Assembly: GCF_026420845.1 (NCBI RefSeq)
Contig: NZ_JAOWCB010000018.1
Span: 49,877-113,876, forward strand
Length of the DNA: 64,000 nt
Direction: 5' to 3'
DNA from: Streptomyces sp. PR69
GTDB lineage: Bacteria > Actinomycetota > Actinomycetes > Streptomycetales > Streptomycetaceae
Of this stretch, positions 27,182-35,165 are shown piece after piece (position 1 is the first letter of the stretch; each line of letters begins with the position of its first letter). The notes beneath the pieces were generated by a model. The model did not search any database. It had not been told where the DNA came from and saw only the letters and a program-made list of their open reading frames with translations. Made by a program: the position numbers and the translations under genes.

Positions 27182-27847
27182 TCACCCCTTCCGGAAGCCC
27201 AGCACCCTCAGCGCCGCCGCCGACTCCCGGTCCAGCAGCGTCGCGGAGGCGCAGCCCGCCGGCAGGTCGCCGGATTCGGCGGCGCGGAGGAGGCGGGAGA
27301 CGGCGCGGCGGTGGCGGGTGAAGGCGTAGCGGGACACCCCGCGGCCGCGGGCCCGCTGGCCCGCGCGGGCCGTCTCGGGCGGGACGTCGAGGAGGATGAG
27401 GTGGAGTCCGCTGCCGCGGCGGCGGGCCTCGCGGGCGAGCCAGCGGCGCACCCACGCCTGGGCGCCGCAGTCGTGGACGACGACGCCGGCGCCGGAGCGC
27501 AGGGCCCGCCGCAGCCCGGCGTAGTGGGCGAGGCGCACCAGGGGCCGGTACACCCCGTACGGCAGGAACCGCGGCAGCCGGGCCTCCCAGCGCTCCCGCG
27601 CGTCCTGGGAATCGATGCCCCCGCCGGGGACCGCGCGTCTGATGAGGGTGGACTTGCCGCTGCCGGGCAGCCCGGAGACGACCACCACGTCGCCCGCGGC
27701 GAACAGCAGGCTGCCGGGGCTGCGCCCGGCCCGTTCGCGCAGGTCACGCAGGAGGGGCGCAGAGGCCCGTACGGCGATTCCCGCTGCGGGCCGCGCCGGG
27801 ACGCCCGCGGCCGGCGGTGCGATCTGGCCGGTCCGTTGCGACGTCAT
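27182..27847 (-). CDS. P-loop ATP/GTP-binding kinase-like protein
   Basis: A 221-residue protein with a Walker A motif (VVVSGLPGSGKSTLIRR, about residues 54-70). A Walker-B-like strand (GVVVHDCGAQ) and an arginine-rich lid (RAGQRARGRGVSRYAFTRHRR) give the layout of a small nucleoside or adenylylsulfate-kinase-like P-loop protein. The phosphate acceptor is unknown. The ATG at 27847 follows GGGGGAGG; the open frame further upstream to 28066 would overlap the riboswitch and is rejected. It is divergent from the gcv operon. Confidence 0.8.
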   Translation of the reverse strand: MTSQRTGQIAPPAAGVPARPAAGIAVRASAPLLRDLRERAGRSPGSLLFAAGDVVVVSGLPGSGKSTLIRRAVPGGGIDSQDARERWEARLPRFLPYGVYRPLVRLAHYAGLRRALRSGAGVVVHDCGAQAWVRRWLAREARRRGSGLHLILLDVPPETARAGQRARGRGVSRYAFTRHRRAVSRLLRAAESGDLPAGCASATLLDRESAAALRVLGFRKG

Positions 27848-28015
27848 CGCGCCTCCCCCATGTCGAGCCCGGAGCCGGGCCAACCCACCCTTGCTCATGG
27901 AGTGTAAAGAAACGGTAATGCGGCACAACCTTTCCCGTATCGTGGCCGGACCCCCCACTCTCCCCGGATGCATGCAATGATGTGCGCGCCAACTGCATAC
28001 CGGCCGTTTGAATCC

Positions 28016-28119
28016 ACGCGGGAGAGTCCCGGCGACATGAGTGTCCGCCGGGCGCCGAAGGAGCAAGTTCCTCCCTTGAATCTCTCAGGCCCCGTACCGC
28101 GTGCGACGAGGCAGATCTG
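28016..28119 (+). promoter_or_regulatory. Glycine riboswitch, first aptamer
   Basis: The leader of gcvT carries the conserved glycine-aptamer blocks in order: GGGAGAG (28020), GCGCCGAAGGAGCAAG (28052), CCTTGAATCTCTCAGG and GGCAGATCTG (28110). The arrangement matches the Rfam glycine riboswitch. It senses glycine and switches on the glycine cleavage genes downstream. Confidence 0.9.
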
Positions 28120-28220
28120 AAAAGCGAGCCGCCGTCGAGCGGCTCCACCCAAGGTGCAAGTCACGACTACCCATATGTGCGGTCGCGACGAACCTCTCAG
28201 GTTCCGATGACAGATGGGGA
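28120..28220 (+). promoter_or_regulatory. Glycine riboswitch, second aptamer
   Basis: A second aptamer follows directly. The core blocks are CACCCAAGGTGCAAG (28146), AACCTCTCAGGTTCCGATGACAG (in parts CCTCTCAGG and GATGACAGATGGGG, 28191-28219). A short interdomain linker (GAAAAGCGAG) separates it from the first, as in the classical tandem type. It ends about 40 bases before the gcvT ATG. No terminator stem was found between it and gcvT, so control of translation start is possible. Confidence 0.85.
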
Positions 28221-28261
28221 GGATTGTCCTCGCCCTGACCATGCCCCTGGGAGCCCTGTCT

Positions 28262-29401
28262 ATGAGCAACGCCCCTTCGAGCACCTCCCCGCGCCGTACG
28301 GCGCTCGACGCCCTGCACCGGTCGCTGGGCGCGACCATGACCGACTTCGCGGGCTGGGACATGCCGCTGCGGTACGGCAGCGAGCGCGACGAGCACAACG
28401 CCGTACGCACCAAGGCCGGTCTCTTCGACCTCTCCCACATGGGCGAGATCACCGTCACCGGGCCGCAGGCCGCCGCCCTCCTCGACTATGCGCTGGTGGG
28501 CAATATCGGCGGCGTCGGCGTGGGCCGCGCCCGCTACACCATGATCTGCCAGGAGGACGGCGGCATCCTGGACGATCTGATCGTCTACCGTCTCGCCGAC
28601 GCTGCGTCCCCCGAGTACCTCGTCGTCGCGAACGCGGGCAACGCCCAGATCGTGCTGGACGCGCTGACGGAGCGCGCCGCGGGCTTCGACGCCCGGGTGC
28701 GCGACGACCGTGACGCCTATGCGCTGATCGCCGTCCAGGGGCCCGAGTCCCCCGGCATCCTGAAGTCCCTCACGGACGCCGACCTGGACGGTCTGAAGTA
28801 CTACGCGGGTCTGCCGGGCACGGTCGCCGGGGTCCCGGCGCTGATCGCCCGCACCGGCTACACGGGCGAGGACGGATTCGAGCTGTTCACCCAGCCGCAG
28901 CACGCGGAGAAGCTGTGGCAGGCGATCACCGAAGCCGGCGCGCCCGCCGGGCTGACGCCCTGCGGGCTGTCCTGCCGGGACACCCTGCGCCTGGAGGCGG
29001 GCATGCCGCTGTACGGGCATGAGCTGACGACCTCCCTGACGCCGTTCGACGCGGGTCTGGGCCGGGTGGTCAAGTTCGAGAAGGACGGCGACTTCGTGGG
29101 CCGCGCGGCGCTGGCCGCCGCCAAGGAGCGCGCCGAGTCCCGCCCGCCGCGCAAGCTGGTCGGCCTGATCGCCGAGGGGCGGCGGGTGCCGCGCGCCGGG
29201 ATGTCCGTGGTGGCGGACGGCCGGGTGATCGGCGAGGTGACCTCCGGGGCGCCGTCCCCGACGCTCGGCAAGCCGATCGCCATGGCCTATGTGGACGCGG
29301 CGCACGCCGCCCCCGGCACGGCCGGCGTCGGCGTGGACATCCGCGGCGCGCACGAGCCGTACGAGGTCGTGGCGCTGCCGTTCTACAAGCGCCAGAAGTG
29401 A
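28262..29401 (+). CDS. gcvT: Glycine cleavage system aminomethyltransferase (T protein)
   Basis: GcvT transfers the methylene group from the lipoyl arm of GcvH to tetrahydrofolate and releases ammonia. The 379-residue product shows FAGWDMPLRYGS, the folate-binding GRARYTMICQEDGGILDDL region (split here) and TGYTGEDGFELF, with SCRDTLRLEAGMPLYGHEL near the middle. ATG 28262 lies 8 bases after GGGAG; an upstream in-frame start at 28214 lies inside the riboswitch and is rejected. First gene of gcvT-gcvH-glyA. GcvP is not in the window. Confidence 0.97.
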   Translation: MSNAPSSTSPRRTALDALHRSLGATMTDFAGWDMPLRYGSERDEHNAVRTKAGLFDLSHMGEITVTGPQAAALLDYALVGNIGGVGVGRARYTMICQEDGGILDDLIVYRLADAASPEYLVVANAGNAQIVLDALTERAAGFDARVRDDRDAYALIAVQGPESPGILKSLTDADLDGLKYYAGLPGTVAGVPALIARTGYTGEDGFELFTQPQHAEKLWQAITEAGAPAGLTPCGLSCRDTLRLEAGMPLYGHELTTSLTPFDAGLGRVVKFEKDGDFVGRAALAAAKERAESRPPRKLVGLIAEGRRVPRAGMSVVADGRVIGEVTSGAPSPTLGKPIAMAYVDAAHAAPGTAGVGVDIRGAHEPYEVVALPFYKRQK

Positions 29402-29453
29402 CACGCGTCTCCCCGTTCCCCAGCACTCACCCGCGTACAGGAGAATTCAGATC

Positions 29454-29831
29454 ATGAGCAACCCCCAGCAGCTGCGCTACAGCAAGGAGCACGAGTGGCT
29501 GTCGGACGCCGAGGACGGCGTGTCGACGGTCGGCATCACGGAGCACGCGGCGAACGCCCTCGGCGATGTGGTGTACGTCCAGCTCCCGGAGGTGGGCGAC
29601 ACGGTGACCGCGGGCGAGACCTGCGGTGAGCTGGAGTCGACCAAGTCGGTCAGCGACCTGTACTCCCCGGTGACGGGCGAGGTCGTCGAGGCGAACCAGG
29701 CGGTCGTGGACGACCCGTCGCTGGTGAACACGGCCCCGTTCGAGGGCGGCTGGCTGTTCAAGGTGCGCGTGGCGGAGGAGCCGAAGGACCTGCTCTCCGC
29801 TGACGAGTACACCGAGTTCGCCGGCAGCTGA
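29454..29831 (+). CDS. gcvH: Glycine cleavage system H protein
   Basis: GcvH is the lipoylated shuttle protein between P, T and L proteins. The 125-residue product has the lipoyl lysine K64 in LESTKSVSDLYSP, the VGITEHAANALGDVVYVQLP core and a GGWLFKVRV C-terminus. Normal length. ATG 29454 follows AGGAGAATTCAGATC, 52 bases after gcvT; the longer frame from 29289 is antisense-free but overlaps gcvT and is not real. Confidence 0.98.
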   Translation: MSNPQQLRYSKEHEWLSDAEDGVSTVGITEHAANALGDVVYVQLPEVGDTVTAGETCGELESTKSVSDLYSPVTGEVVEANQAVVDDPSLVNTAPFEGGWLFKVRVAEEPKDLLSADEYTEFAGS

Positions 29832-29872
29832 CCGCGGACTGTCGCTGACTTCAGACCCCTAGGGATGTCACC

Positions 29873-31132
29873 ATGTCGCTTCTGAACACCCCCCTTCATG
29901 AGCTGGACCCGGACGTCGCCGCCGCCGTCGACGCCGAGCTCCACCGTCAGCAGTCCACCCTCGAGATGATCGCCTCGGAGAACTTCGCCCCGGTCGCGGT
30001 CATGGAGGCGCAGGGCTCGGTCCTCACCAACAAGTACGCCGAGGGCTACCCGGGCCGCCGCTACTACGGCGGCTGTGAGCACGTCGACGTCGTCGAGCAG
30101 ATCGCGATCGACCGGATCAAGGAGCTGTTCGGCGCGGAGCACGCCAATGTGCAGCCGCACTCGGGCGCCCAGGCCAATGCGGCGGCGATGTTCGCGCTGC
30201 TGAAGCCGGGCGACACGATCATGGGCCTGAATCTGGCCCACGGCGGTCATCTGACCCACGGCATGAAGATCAACTTCTCCGGCAAGCTCTACAACGTGGT
30301 CGCCTACCACGTGGACGACGCCACCGGCCAGGTCGACATGGCCGAGGTCGAGCGGCTCGCCAAGGAGGCCAAGCCGAAGCTGATCGTGGCCGGCTGGTCC
30401 GCGTACCCGCGTCAGCTCGACTTCGCCGCCTTCCGCCGGATCGCGGACGAGGTCGGCGCGTACCTGATGGTCGACATGGCCCACTTCGCGGGTCTGGTCG
30501 CGGCCGGTCTGCACCCCAACCCGGTGCCGCACGCGCATGTCGTGACCACCACCACGCACAAGACCCTCGGCGGTCCGCGCGGCGGTGTGATCCTGTGCAC
30601 CGCCGATCTCGCCAAGAAGATCAACTCCGCGGTCTTCCCCGGTCAGCAGGGCGGCCCGCTGGAGCATGTGATCGCCGCCAAGGCCGTGTCCTTCAAGGTC
30701 GCCGCCTCTGAGGACTTCAAGGAGCGCCAGCAGCGCACCCTGGACGGGGCCCGCATCCTCGCGGAGCGCCTGGTGCAGAGCGATGTGGCCGAGCACGGTG
30801 TGTCGGTGCTGTCCGGCGGCACGGACGTCCATCTGGTCCTGGTGGATCTGCGGAACTCGGAGCTGGACGGTCAGCAGGCCGAGGACCGGCTGCACGAGGT
30901 CGGCATCACGGTCAACCGGAACGCGATCCCGAACGACCCGCGGCCGCCGATGGTCACCTCGGGTCTGCGGATCGGCACCCCGGCGCTGGCCACCCGCGGC
31001 TTCCAGGCGGAGGACTTCACGGAGGTCGCGGACATCATCGCCGAGGCCCTGAAGCCCTCTTACGACGCTTCCGCCCTGCGCGCCCGGGTCACGGCGCTCG
31101 CCGAGAAGCACCCGCTCTACCCCGGTCTGTAA
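29873..31132 (+). CDS. glyA: Serine hydroxymethyltransferase
   Basis: GlyA interconverts serine and glycine with transfer of the one-carbon unit to tetrahydrofolate. The 419-residue PLP enzyme has the lysine K230 in TTTTHKTLGGPRGG, ASENFAPVAVMEAQGS, YAEGYPGRRYYGGCE and GLRIGTPALATRGF. It sits 41 bases after gcvH with AGGGATG as ribosome site, so is in the riboswitch-controlled operon. Together gcvT-gcvH-glyA convert two glycines to serine. Confidence 0.98.
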   Translation: MSLLNTPLHELDPDVAAAVDAELHRQQSTLEMIASENFAPVAVMEAQGSVLTNKYAEGYPGRRYYGGCEHVDVVEQIAIDRIKELFGAEHANVQPHSGAQANAAAMFALLKPGDTIMGLNLAHGGHLTHGMKINFSGKLYNVVAYHVDDATGQVDMAEVERLAKEAKPKLIVAGWSAYPRQLDFAAFRRIADEVGAYLMVDMAHFAGLVAAGLHPNPVPHAHVVTTTTHKTLGGPRGGVILCTADLAKKINSAVFPGQQGGPLEHVIAAKAVSFKVAASEDFKERQQRTLDGARILAERLVQSDVAEHGVSVLSGGTDVHLVLVDLRNSELDGQQAEDRLHEVGITVNRNAIPNDPRPPMVTSGLRIGTPALATRGFQAEDFTEVADIIAEALKPSYDASALRARVTALAEKHPLYPGL

Positions 31133-31165
31133 TCCGGACGTAAAGCGGCAGAGGTCCAAAAAGTC

Positions 31166-31213
31166 GGGGCACCGCGCACACTGGACGGTGAGCGCCAGTG
31201 AGCACGGTGCCCC
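31166..31213 (+). terminator. Nested hairpin after glyA
   Basis: Outer arms GGGGCACCG (31166) and CGGTGCCCC (31205) enclose a second stem CACTGG/CCAGTG. It lies 33 bases after the glyA stop, so is probably its terminator, although it could form in the leader of sdaA. The remaining gap to sdaA is a C/T-rich stretch without features. Confidence 0.55.
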
Positions 31214-31349
31214 GCACCATGCCCGCACCTCGCACTGTCCCGCCCCTGTCCCGCCCGTTCCGCCCTTCCCACGCTTTCCCGCCCTTCCCCCCGCACGCCC
31301 TGCACCACCCCGGCAGACGACGGCGTCTACCACCCCCTAGGAGACATCC

Positions 31350-32717
31350 GTGGCCATTTCGGTCTTCGACCTGTTCTCGATCGGCATCGGCCCGTCCAGC
31401 TCCCATACGGTCGGCCCGATGCGCGCGGCCCGGATGTTCGCCCGGCGCCTGAAGAACGAGGGCCTGCTCGCGCACACCGCGTCGATACGGGCCGAGCTGT
31501 ACGGCTCACTCGGCGCGACCGGCCATGGCCATGGCACGCCCAAGGCGGTGCTGCTGGGCCTGGAGGGCAGCTCGCCCCGGACCGTCGACGTGGAGAGTGC
31601 CGACGCCCGCGTCGAGCAGATCAAGACGGCGGGACGGCTGAATCTGCTGGGCATGCACGAGATCGGCTTCGACTTCGACGAGGACCTGGTGCTGCACCGC
31701 CGCAAGGCGCTGCCGTACCACGCCAACGGCATGACGGTCTTCGCGTACGACGCCGAGGGCGGGCTGCTGCTGGAGAAGACGTACTACTCGGTCGGCGGCG
31801 GCTTCGTGGTGGACGAGGACGCGGTCGGCGAGGACCGGATCAAGCTGGACGACACCGTCCTGAAGCACCCCTTCCGCACCGGTGACGAGCTGCTGCGCCT
31901 CACCGGGGAGACCGGGCTTTCGATCTCCGCGCTGATGCTGGAGAACGAGAAGGCCTGGCGCACGGAGGAGGAGATCCGCGAGGGTCTGCTCGACATCTGG
32001 CGCGTGATGCAGGCGTGCGTGGCGCGCGGCATGTCCCGGGAGGGCATCCTGCCGGGCGGTCTGAAGGTGCGCCGCCGTGCCGCGAACTCGGCGCGGCAGC
32101 TGCGCGCCGAGGGCGATCCGCAGGCCCGCGCCATGGAGTGGATCACGCTCTATGCGATGGCGGTCAACGAGGAGAACGCGGCCGGCGGCCGTGTGGTGAC
32201 CGCCCCGACGAACGGCGCGGCGGGCATCATCCCGGCCGTTCTGCACTACTACATGAACTTTGTCCCCGGCGCGGACGAGGAGGGCGTGGTCCGCTTCCTG
32301 CTCGCCGCGGGAGCGATCGGCATGCTCTTCAAGGAGAACGCCTCGATCTCCGGCGCCGAGGTCGGCTGCCAGGGCGAGGTCGGCTCCGCCTGCTCCATGG
32401 CCGCGGGCGCGCTGGCCGAGGTGCTGGGCGGCAGCCCCGAGCAGGTGGAGAACGCCGCGGAGATCGGCATGGAGCACAATCTGGGCCTGACCTGCGACCC
32501 GGTCGGCGGCCTTGTGCAGATTCCGTGCATCGAGCGCAACGGCATGGCGGCGGTGAAGGCCGTGACCGCCGCGAAGATGGCGATGCGCGGCGACGGCAGC
32601 CACAAGGTCTCACTGGACAAGGTCATCAAGACCATGAAGGACACCGGCGCGGATATGTCCGTCAAGTACAAGGAGACCGCGCGCGGCGGCCTGGCGGTCA
32701 ACATCATCGAGTGCTGA
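31350..32717 (+). CDS. sdaA: L-serine ammonia-lyase (iron-sulfur type)
   Basis: SdaA deaminates serine to pyruvate. The 455-residue single-chain enzyme has the N-terminal beta domain (VFDLFSIGIGPSSSHTVGPM, ATGHGHGTPKAV) and the alpha domain (VTAPTNGAAGIIPAVLHYY). Cysteines suited to hold the 4Fe-4S cluster are C340, C348 (GCQGEVGSACSM), C382 and C393 (LTCDPVGGLVQIPC). GTG 31350 follows AGGAGACATCC. It completes a glycine-to-serine-to-pyruvate route with the preceding operon, and lies near the sseB-like genes. Confidence 0.97.
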   Translation: MAISVFDLFSIGIGPSSSHTVGPMRAARMFARRLKNEGLLAHTASIRAELYGSLGATGHGHGTPKAVLLGLEGSSPRTVDVESADARVEQIKTAGRLNLLGMHEIGFDFDEDLVLHRRKALPYHANGMTVFAYDAEGGLLLEKTYYSVGGGFVVDEDAVGEDRIKLDDTVLKHPFRTGDELLRLTGETGLSISALMLENEKAWRTEEEIREGLLDIWRVMQACVARGMSREGILPGGLKVRRRAANSARQLRAEGDPQARAMEWITLYAMAVNEENAAGGRVVTAPTNGAAGIIPAVLHYYMNFVPGADEEGVVRFLLAAGAIGMLFKENASISGAEVGCQGEVGSACSMAAGALAEVLGGSPEQVENAAEIGMEHNLGLTCDPVGGLVQIPCIERNGMAAVKAVTAAKMAMRGDGSHKVSLDKVIKTMKDTGADMSVKYKETARGGLAVNIIEC

Positions 32718-32734
32718 GGAGCGCCCGCGGGTGA

Positions 32735-32773
32735 GGGTGCGCCCCGCCGGGCATGGGCCGGCGGAGCGCACCC
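32735..32773. terminator. Bidirectional terminator after sdaA
   Basis: A 16-base stem (32735-32750 with 32758-32773, one mismatch) with loop GCATGGG lies between the convergent sdaA and YVTN lipoprotein genes. Confidence 0.8.
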
Positions 32774-32776
32774 GGC

Positions 32777-34006
32777 TCAGCGGAAGACCCCTGTGTGGCC
32801 CAGCGAGTAGCGGCCCGGCTGGGGATAGACCGCCAGGCCGTGGGGGCCGCCGCCCACCGGGATGCGGGCGAGCTGCTTGCCGGTGCGGGTGTCGATGGCG
32901 TACACCTCGGCGTCGTAACGGCCGGACAGCCACAGGACCTTGCCGTCGGCGGAGACGCCGCCCATGTCGGGGCTGCCGCCGTCGGGCAGCAGCCACTTCT
33001 TCGTCAGCTTGTTCTTGGGGAAGTCGAAGACGGAGATGGAGCCCTCGCCCCGGTTGGAGATGTACATCTCCTTGGAATCACGGCTGACGTAGAGGCCGTG
33101 GCAGCCCTTGCCGGTGGGCAGCAGCTTGGGCGTGGTGAACTTCTCGCCGTCCAGCACCCACATGCCGTGCGCCATCATGTCGGCGACATAGAAGGTCTTG
33201 CCGTCCGGGGAGAGCTTCACATCCTGTGGCATCGCTCCCTCGAAGGGGAGCTTCTGCTGGCCGATGACCTTCATCTTCTGGGTGTCAACCTTGAGGAGTT
33301 CGCCGGAGAACTCGCAGGAGACGATGAAGTACCGGCCGTCCGCGGAGAAGTCGGCGTGGTTGACGCCGTAGCAGGAGACCGGCTCGGTGTGCACGCGCTC
33401 CATCGTGTGGGGGTCGCGGAAGACCAGCTCCCGGTCGAGGGAGGCCATCACGACGGCGTGTTTGCCGTTGGGTGTGAAGTAGAGGTTGTACGGGTCGTGG
33501 ACCTCGACCGGCTTGCCCGCGACGCCGGTGGCCGGGTCGATGGGGGTGAGGGTGTTGCCCCGGTTGTTGTTCACCCAGAGCGTCTTGAGGTCCCAGGAGG
33601 GCACGACGTGCTGCGGATGGTTGCCGACCGGGATCGTCTCGATGACCTTGTATGTCTTGGGGTCGATGACGGAGACGGTGTTGGAGGTGGTGTTGGGGAC
33701 GTACACCCGGGAGGGGAAGCCCTTGACGACAGGCGAGAGCTTGCCCGGCCGGTTGGCGGCGTAGATGTCCTTGGGGTCGAGCACGGGCGGCATGCCGGGC
33801 AGCCCGGCGGGCGCGGCGGGCTTCTTCGGCTTCTCGGGCGGGGCGGCGTTCGTGCCGCGCGCCTCGTTGGTCTGTGAGGCGGCGCCGCAGCCGGCCAGCA
33901 GGACGAGCACGGCGCCGGCGGCGAGTGCGGCGGCCCGGCGGGCGAGCACCCTCGCCGGGTGCGCGGGGAGGGCGGCTTGCTGGGAGTGGTGGTCGATCGC
34001 GGTCAC
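32777..34006 (-). CDS. YVTN beta-propeller lipoprotein
   Basis: A 409-residue lipoprotein: signal sequence ARRAAALAAGAVLVLLAGC with lipobox LAGC, then a proline/lysine-rich linker and a seven-bladed YVTN/lactonase-like propeller. Blade signatures include RVYVPNTTSNTVSVIDPKT, HVVPSWDLKTLWVNNN, VKLSPDGKTFYVADM, MYISNRGEGSISVFD and VSADGKVLWLSGRYDAEVY. Such proteins bind ligands or partner proteins at the cell surface; catalysis is not evident. The GTG at 34006 has no Shine-Dalgarno but has a promoter-like -10 eight bases upstream, so a leaderless mRNA is possible. Confidence 0.85.
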   Translation of the reverse strand: MTAIDHHSQQAALPAHPARVLARRAAALAAGAVLVLLAGCGAASQTNEARGTNAAPPEKPKKPAAPAGLPGMPPVLDPKDIYAANRPGKLSPVVKGFPSRVYVPNTTSNTVSVIDPKTYKVIETIPVGNHPQHVVPSWDLKTLWVNNNRGNTLTPIDPATGVAGKPVEVHDPYNLYFTPNGKHAVVMASLDRELVFRDPHTMERVHTEPVSCYGVNHADFSADGRYFIVSCEFSGELLKVDTQKMKVIGQQKLPFEGAMPQDVKLSPDGKTFYVADMMAHGMWVLDGEKFTTPKLLPTGKGCHGLYVSRDSKEMYISNRGEGSISVFDFPKNKLTKKWLLPDGGSPDMGGVSADGKVLWLSGRYDAEVYAIDTRTGKQLARIPVGGGPHGLAVYPQPGRYSLGHTGVFR

Positions 34007-34014
34007 GGAAGAGC

Positions 34015-34043
34015 ACAGTAGGGGCGAAACACCGCGAAGGTAA
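34015..34043 (-). promoter_or_regulatory. Promoter candidate for a leaderless transcript
   Basis: On the minus strand TTACCT (34043-34038), a 17-base spacer and TACTGT (34020-34015) end eight bases before the GTG start of the lipoprotein gene. That spacing is what a leaderless transcript needs, and the gene lacks a ribosome site. The hexamers are only partial matches. Confidence 0.35.
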
Positions 34044-34334
34044 TGATTGACCAAATTCCGGATGTTTGCGGGTCGCGCCCACGCCATCGACCCCACGAGT
34101 GCCCGATTAAGGATTCTCGCCATCCTGCGGATGTTTATTCAATGATTACGAGGCAGGTGGCCAACTTCACCTAGGATTCATCTTCCTAATTGCCCGATTC
34201 ACCCGAATGCATCCCGGTGTGTTCTTTTGGCGTGAAGGCCACCGTCTGCCATAGTCGATGTCACGACCCCCATTGACCCGGGCCAGGTCGTCTCAGCGGC
34301 GACGGATACACCCCCTTGATCCACGCACGCTTTC
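34044..34334. other. AT-richer intergenic region
   Basis: This stretch between the lipoprotein promoter and the ATPase gene terminator is markedly less GC-rich than the surroundings (34130-34250). Open frames in it have no protein-like character. No RNA gene was recognised. It could contain further upstream control sites for the lipoprotein gene. Confidence 0.4.
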
Positions 34335-34380
34335 ACAGAAGCCCCCAAGACGCCCCAACCCGGCACGCGGGGGCTTCTGT
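34335..34380 (-). terminator. Terminator of the ATPase gene
   Basis: ACAGAAGCCCCC (34335) and GGGGGCTTCTGT (34369) pair over 12 bp with a 22-base loop, 12 bases after the stop codon of the minus-strand ATPase gene. Confidence 0.75.
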
Positions 34381-34391
34381 GCGCCAGCCCC

Positions 34392-34898
34392 TCAGCGCTC
34401 CGCGACGCGCATCTCGAACCAGGTCGTCTTGCCCCGCGGCAGCAGATCCACGCCCCACCGGTCGGAGAGCTTGTCGACGAGGAACAGCCCACGGCCGCTG
34501 ATGTCCATCGGCTGCACGGGCATCAGACACGGCAGCCCGCGCGAAGGGTCCTGGACCTCAACCCTCACCCAGCAGGGGCGCGGCCGCCGCATCCGCAGAC
34601 CGAAGATGCGCGCACCGGTGTGCCGGACCGCGTTGCCGACGAGCTCCGAGACGAGGAGCACCACATTCTCGGAACACTGCGGGGGAAGCATCCACTGACG
34701 CTGCGCCACACCCTGCGCGAGCCGGCGCGCGGTCGCGGCCGACTCCGGGCGGGACGGCAGCCGGACCACCTCCTCGGCGGGGTTGCCGAACAACTCCGCC
34801 GCCTTGAGCGCCCGTTCGTCCTCCACGGTCGGCGCCCACTTCGCGGCCACCGCACCCATGCGCTGCCGCGGCTGTTCCACACCTTCCAGGCCCGCCAT
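34392..34898 (-). CDS. Anti-sigma-factor-type ATP-binding protein
   Basis: A 168-residue protein with a GHKL ATPase domain of the RsbW type. The N-box is in VVLLVSELVGNAVRHTGA; the lid glycines are in DISGRGLFLVDKLSDRWG; the C-terminus is GKTTWFEMRV. No sensor domain. It differs from the copy at 9571 in having a ~60-residue N-terminal extension (LPSRPESAATARRLAQGVAQ, core of helix 1). The ATG 34898 follows GGGGG; an earlier start at 35024 is possible but the sequence there is not protein-like. Its partner cannot be named. Confidence 0.82.
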   Translation of the reverse strand: MAGLEGVEQPRQRMGAVAAKWAPTVEDERALKAAELFGNPAEEVVRLPSRPESAATARRLAQGVAQRQWMLPPQCSENVVLLVSELVGNAVRHTGARIFGLRMRRPRPCWVRVEVQDPSRGLPCLMPVQPMDISGRGLFLVDKLSDRWGVDLLPRGKTTWFEMRVAER

Positions 34899-35080
34899 GC
34901 CCCCATGATGGCCGCAACGGGCAGCCCCCGTGGCCGTTCCGCCGGAATAGGGCCCCCGGAATTGCCCGTTCCAGGCGGAGCCCACGGCATATGACTGTGG
35001 CCGCATGCGGGTACCCATACCCACTCCGAGCTGCGCTGACGCCCCGCTTACGCATGATCGCTGAATGCAGTGGGCGCGCT

Positions 35081-35105
35081 GCGCCTTAAGGACCCCTTAA
35101 GGCGC
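35081..35105 (-). terminator. Palindromic hairpin downstream of the enoyl-CoA hydratase gene
   Basis: GCGCCTTAAGG-ACC-CCTTAAGGCGC is a perfect 11-bp inverted repeat, about 60 bases after the hydratase stop codon on the minus strand. Its AT core (CCTTAAGG) is unusual here; it could also act as an operator for the ATPase gene that starts 180 bases further on. Confidence 0.5.
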
Positions 35106-35165
35106 GGCTAAGGTGTGCACAGGGTTGACGCCGCGGCGGCGGCGTTCAGCAGCACTCAGCGGAGC

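Noticed and set aside
32015..32734. 239-residue plus-strand frame inside sdaA
   Set aside because: It overlaps sdaA in another frame and is only arginine/glycine-rich shadow.
35081..35105. CCTTAAGG palindrome as a phage or plasmid attachment site
   Set aside because: No integrase, no tRNA and no second copy nearby; a hairpin role is simpler.
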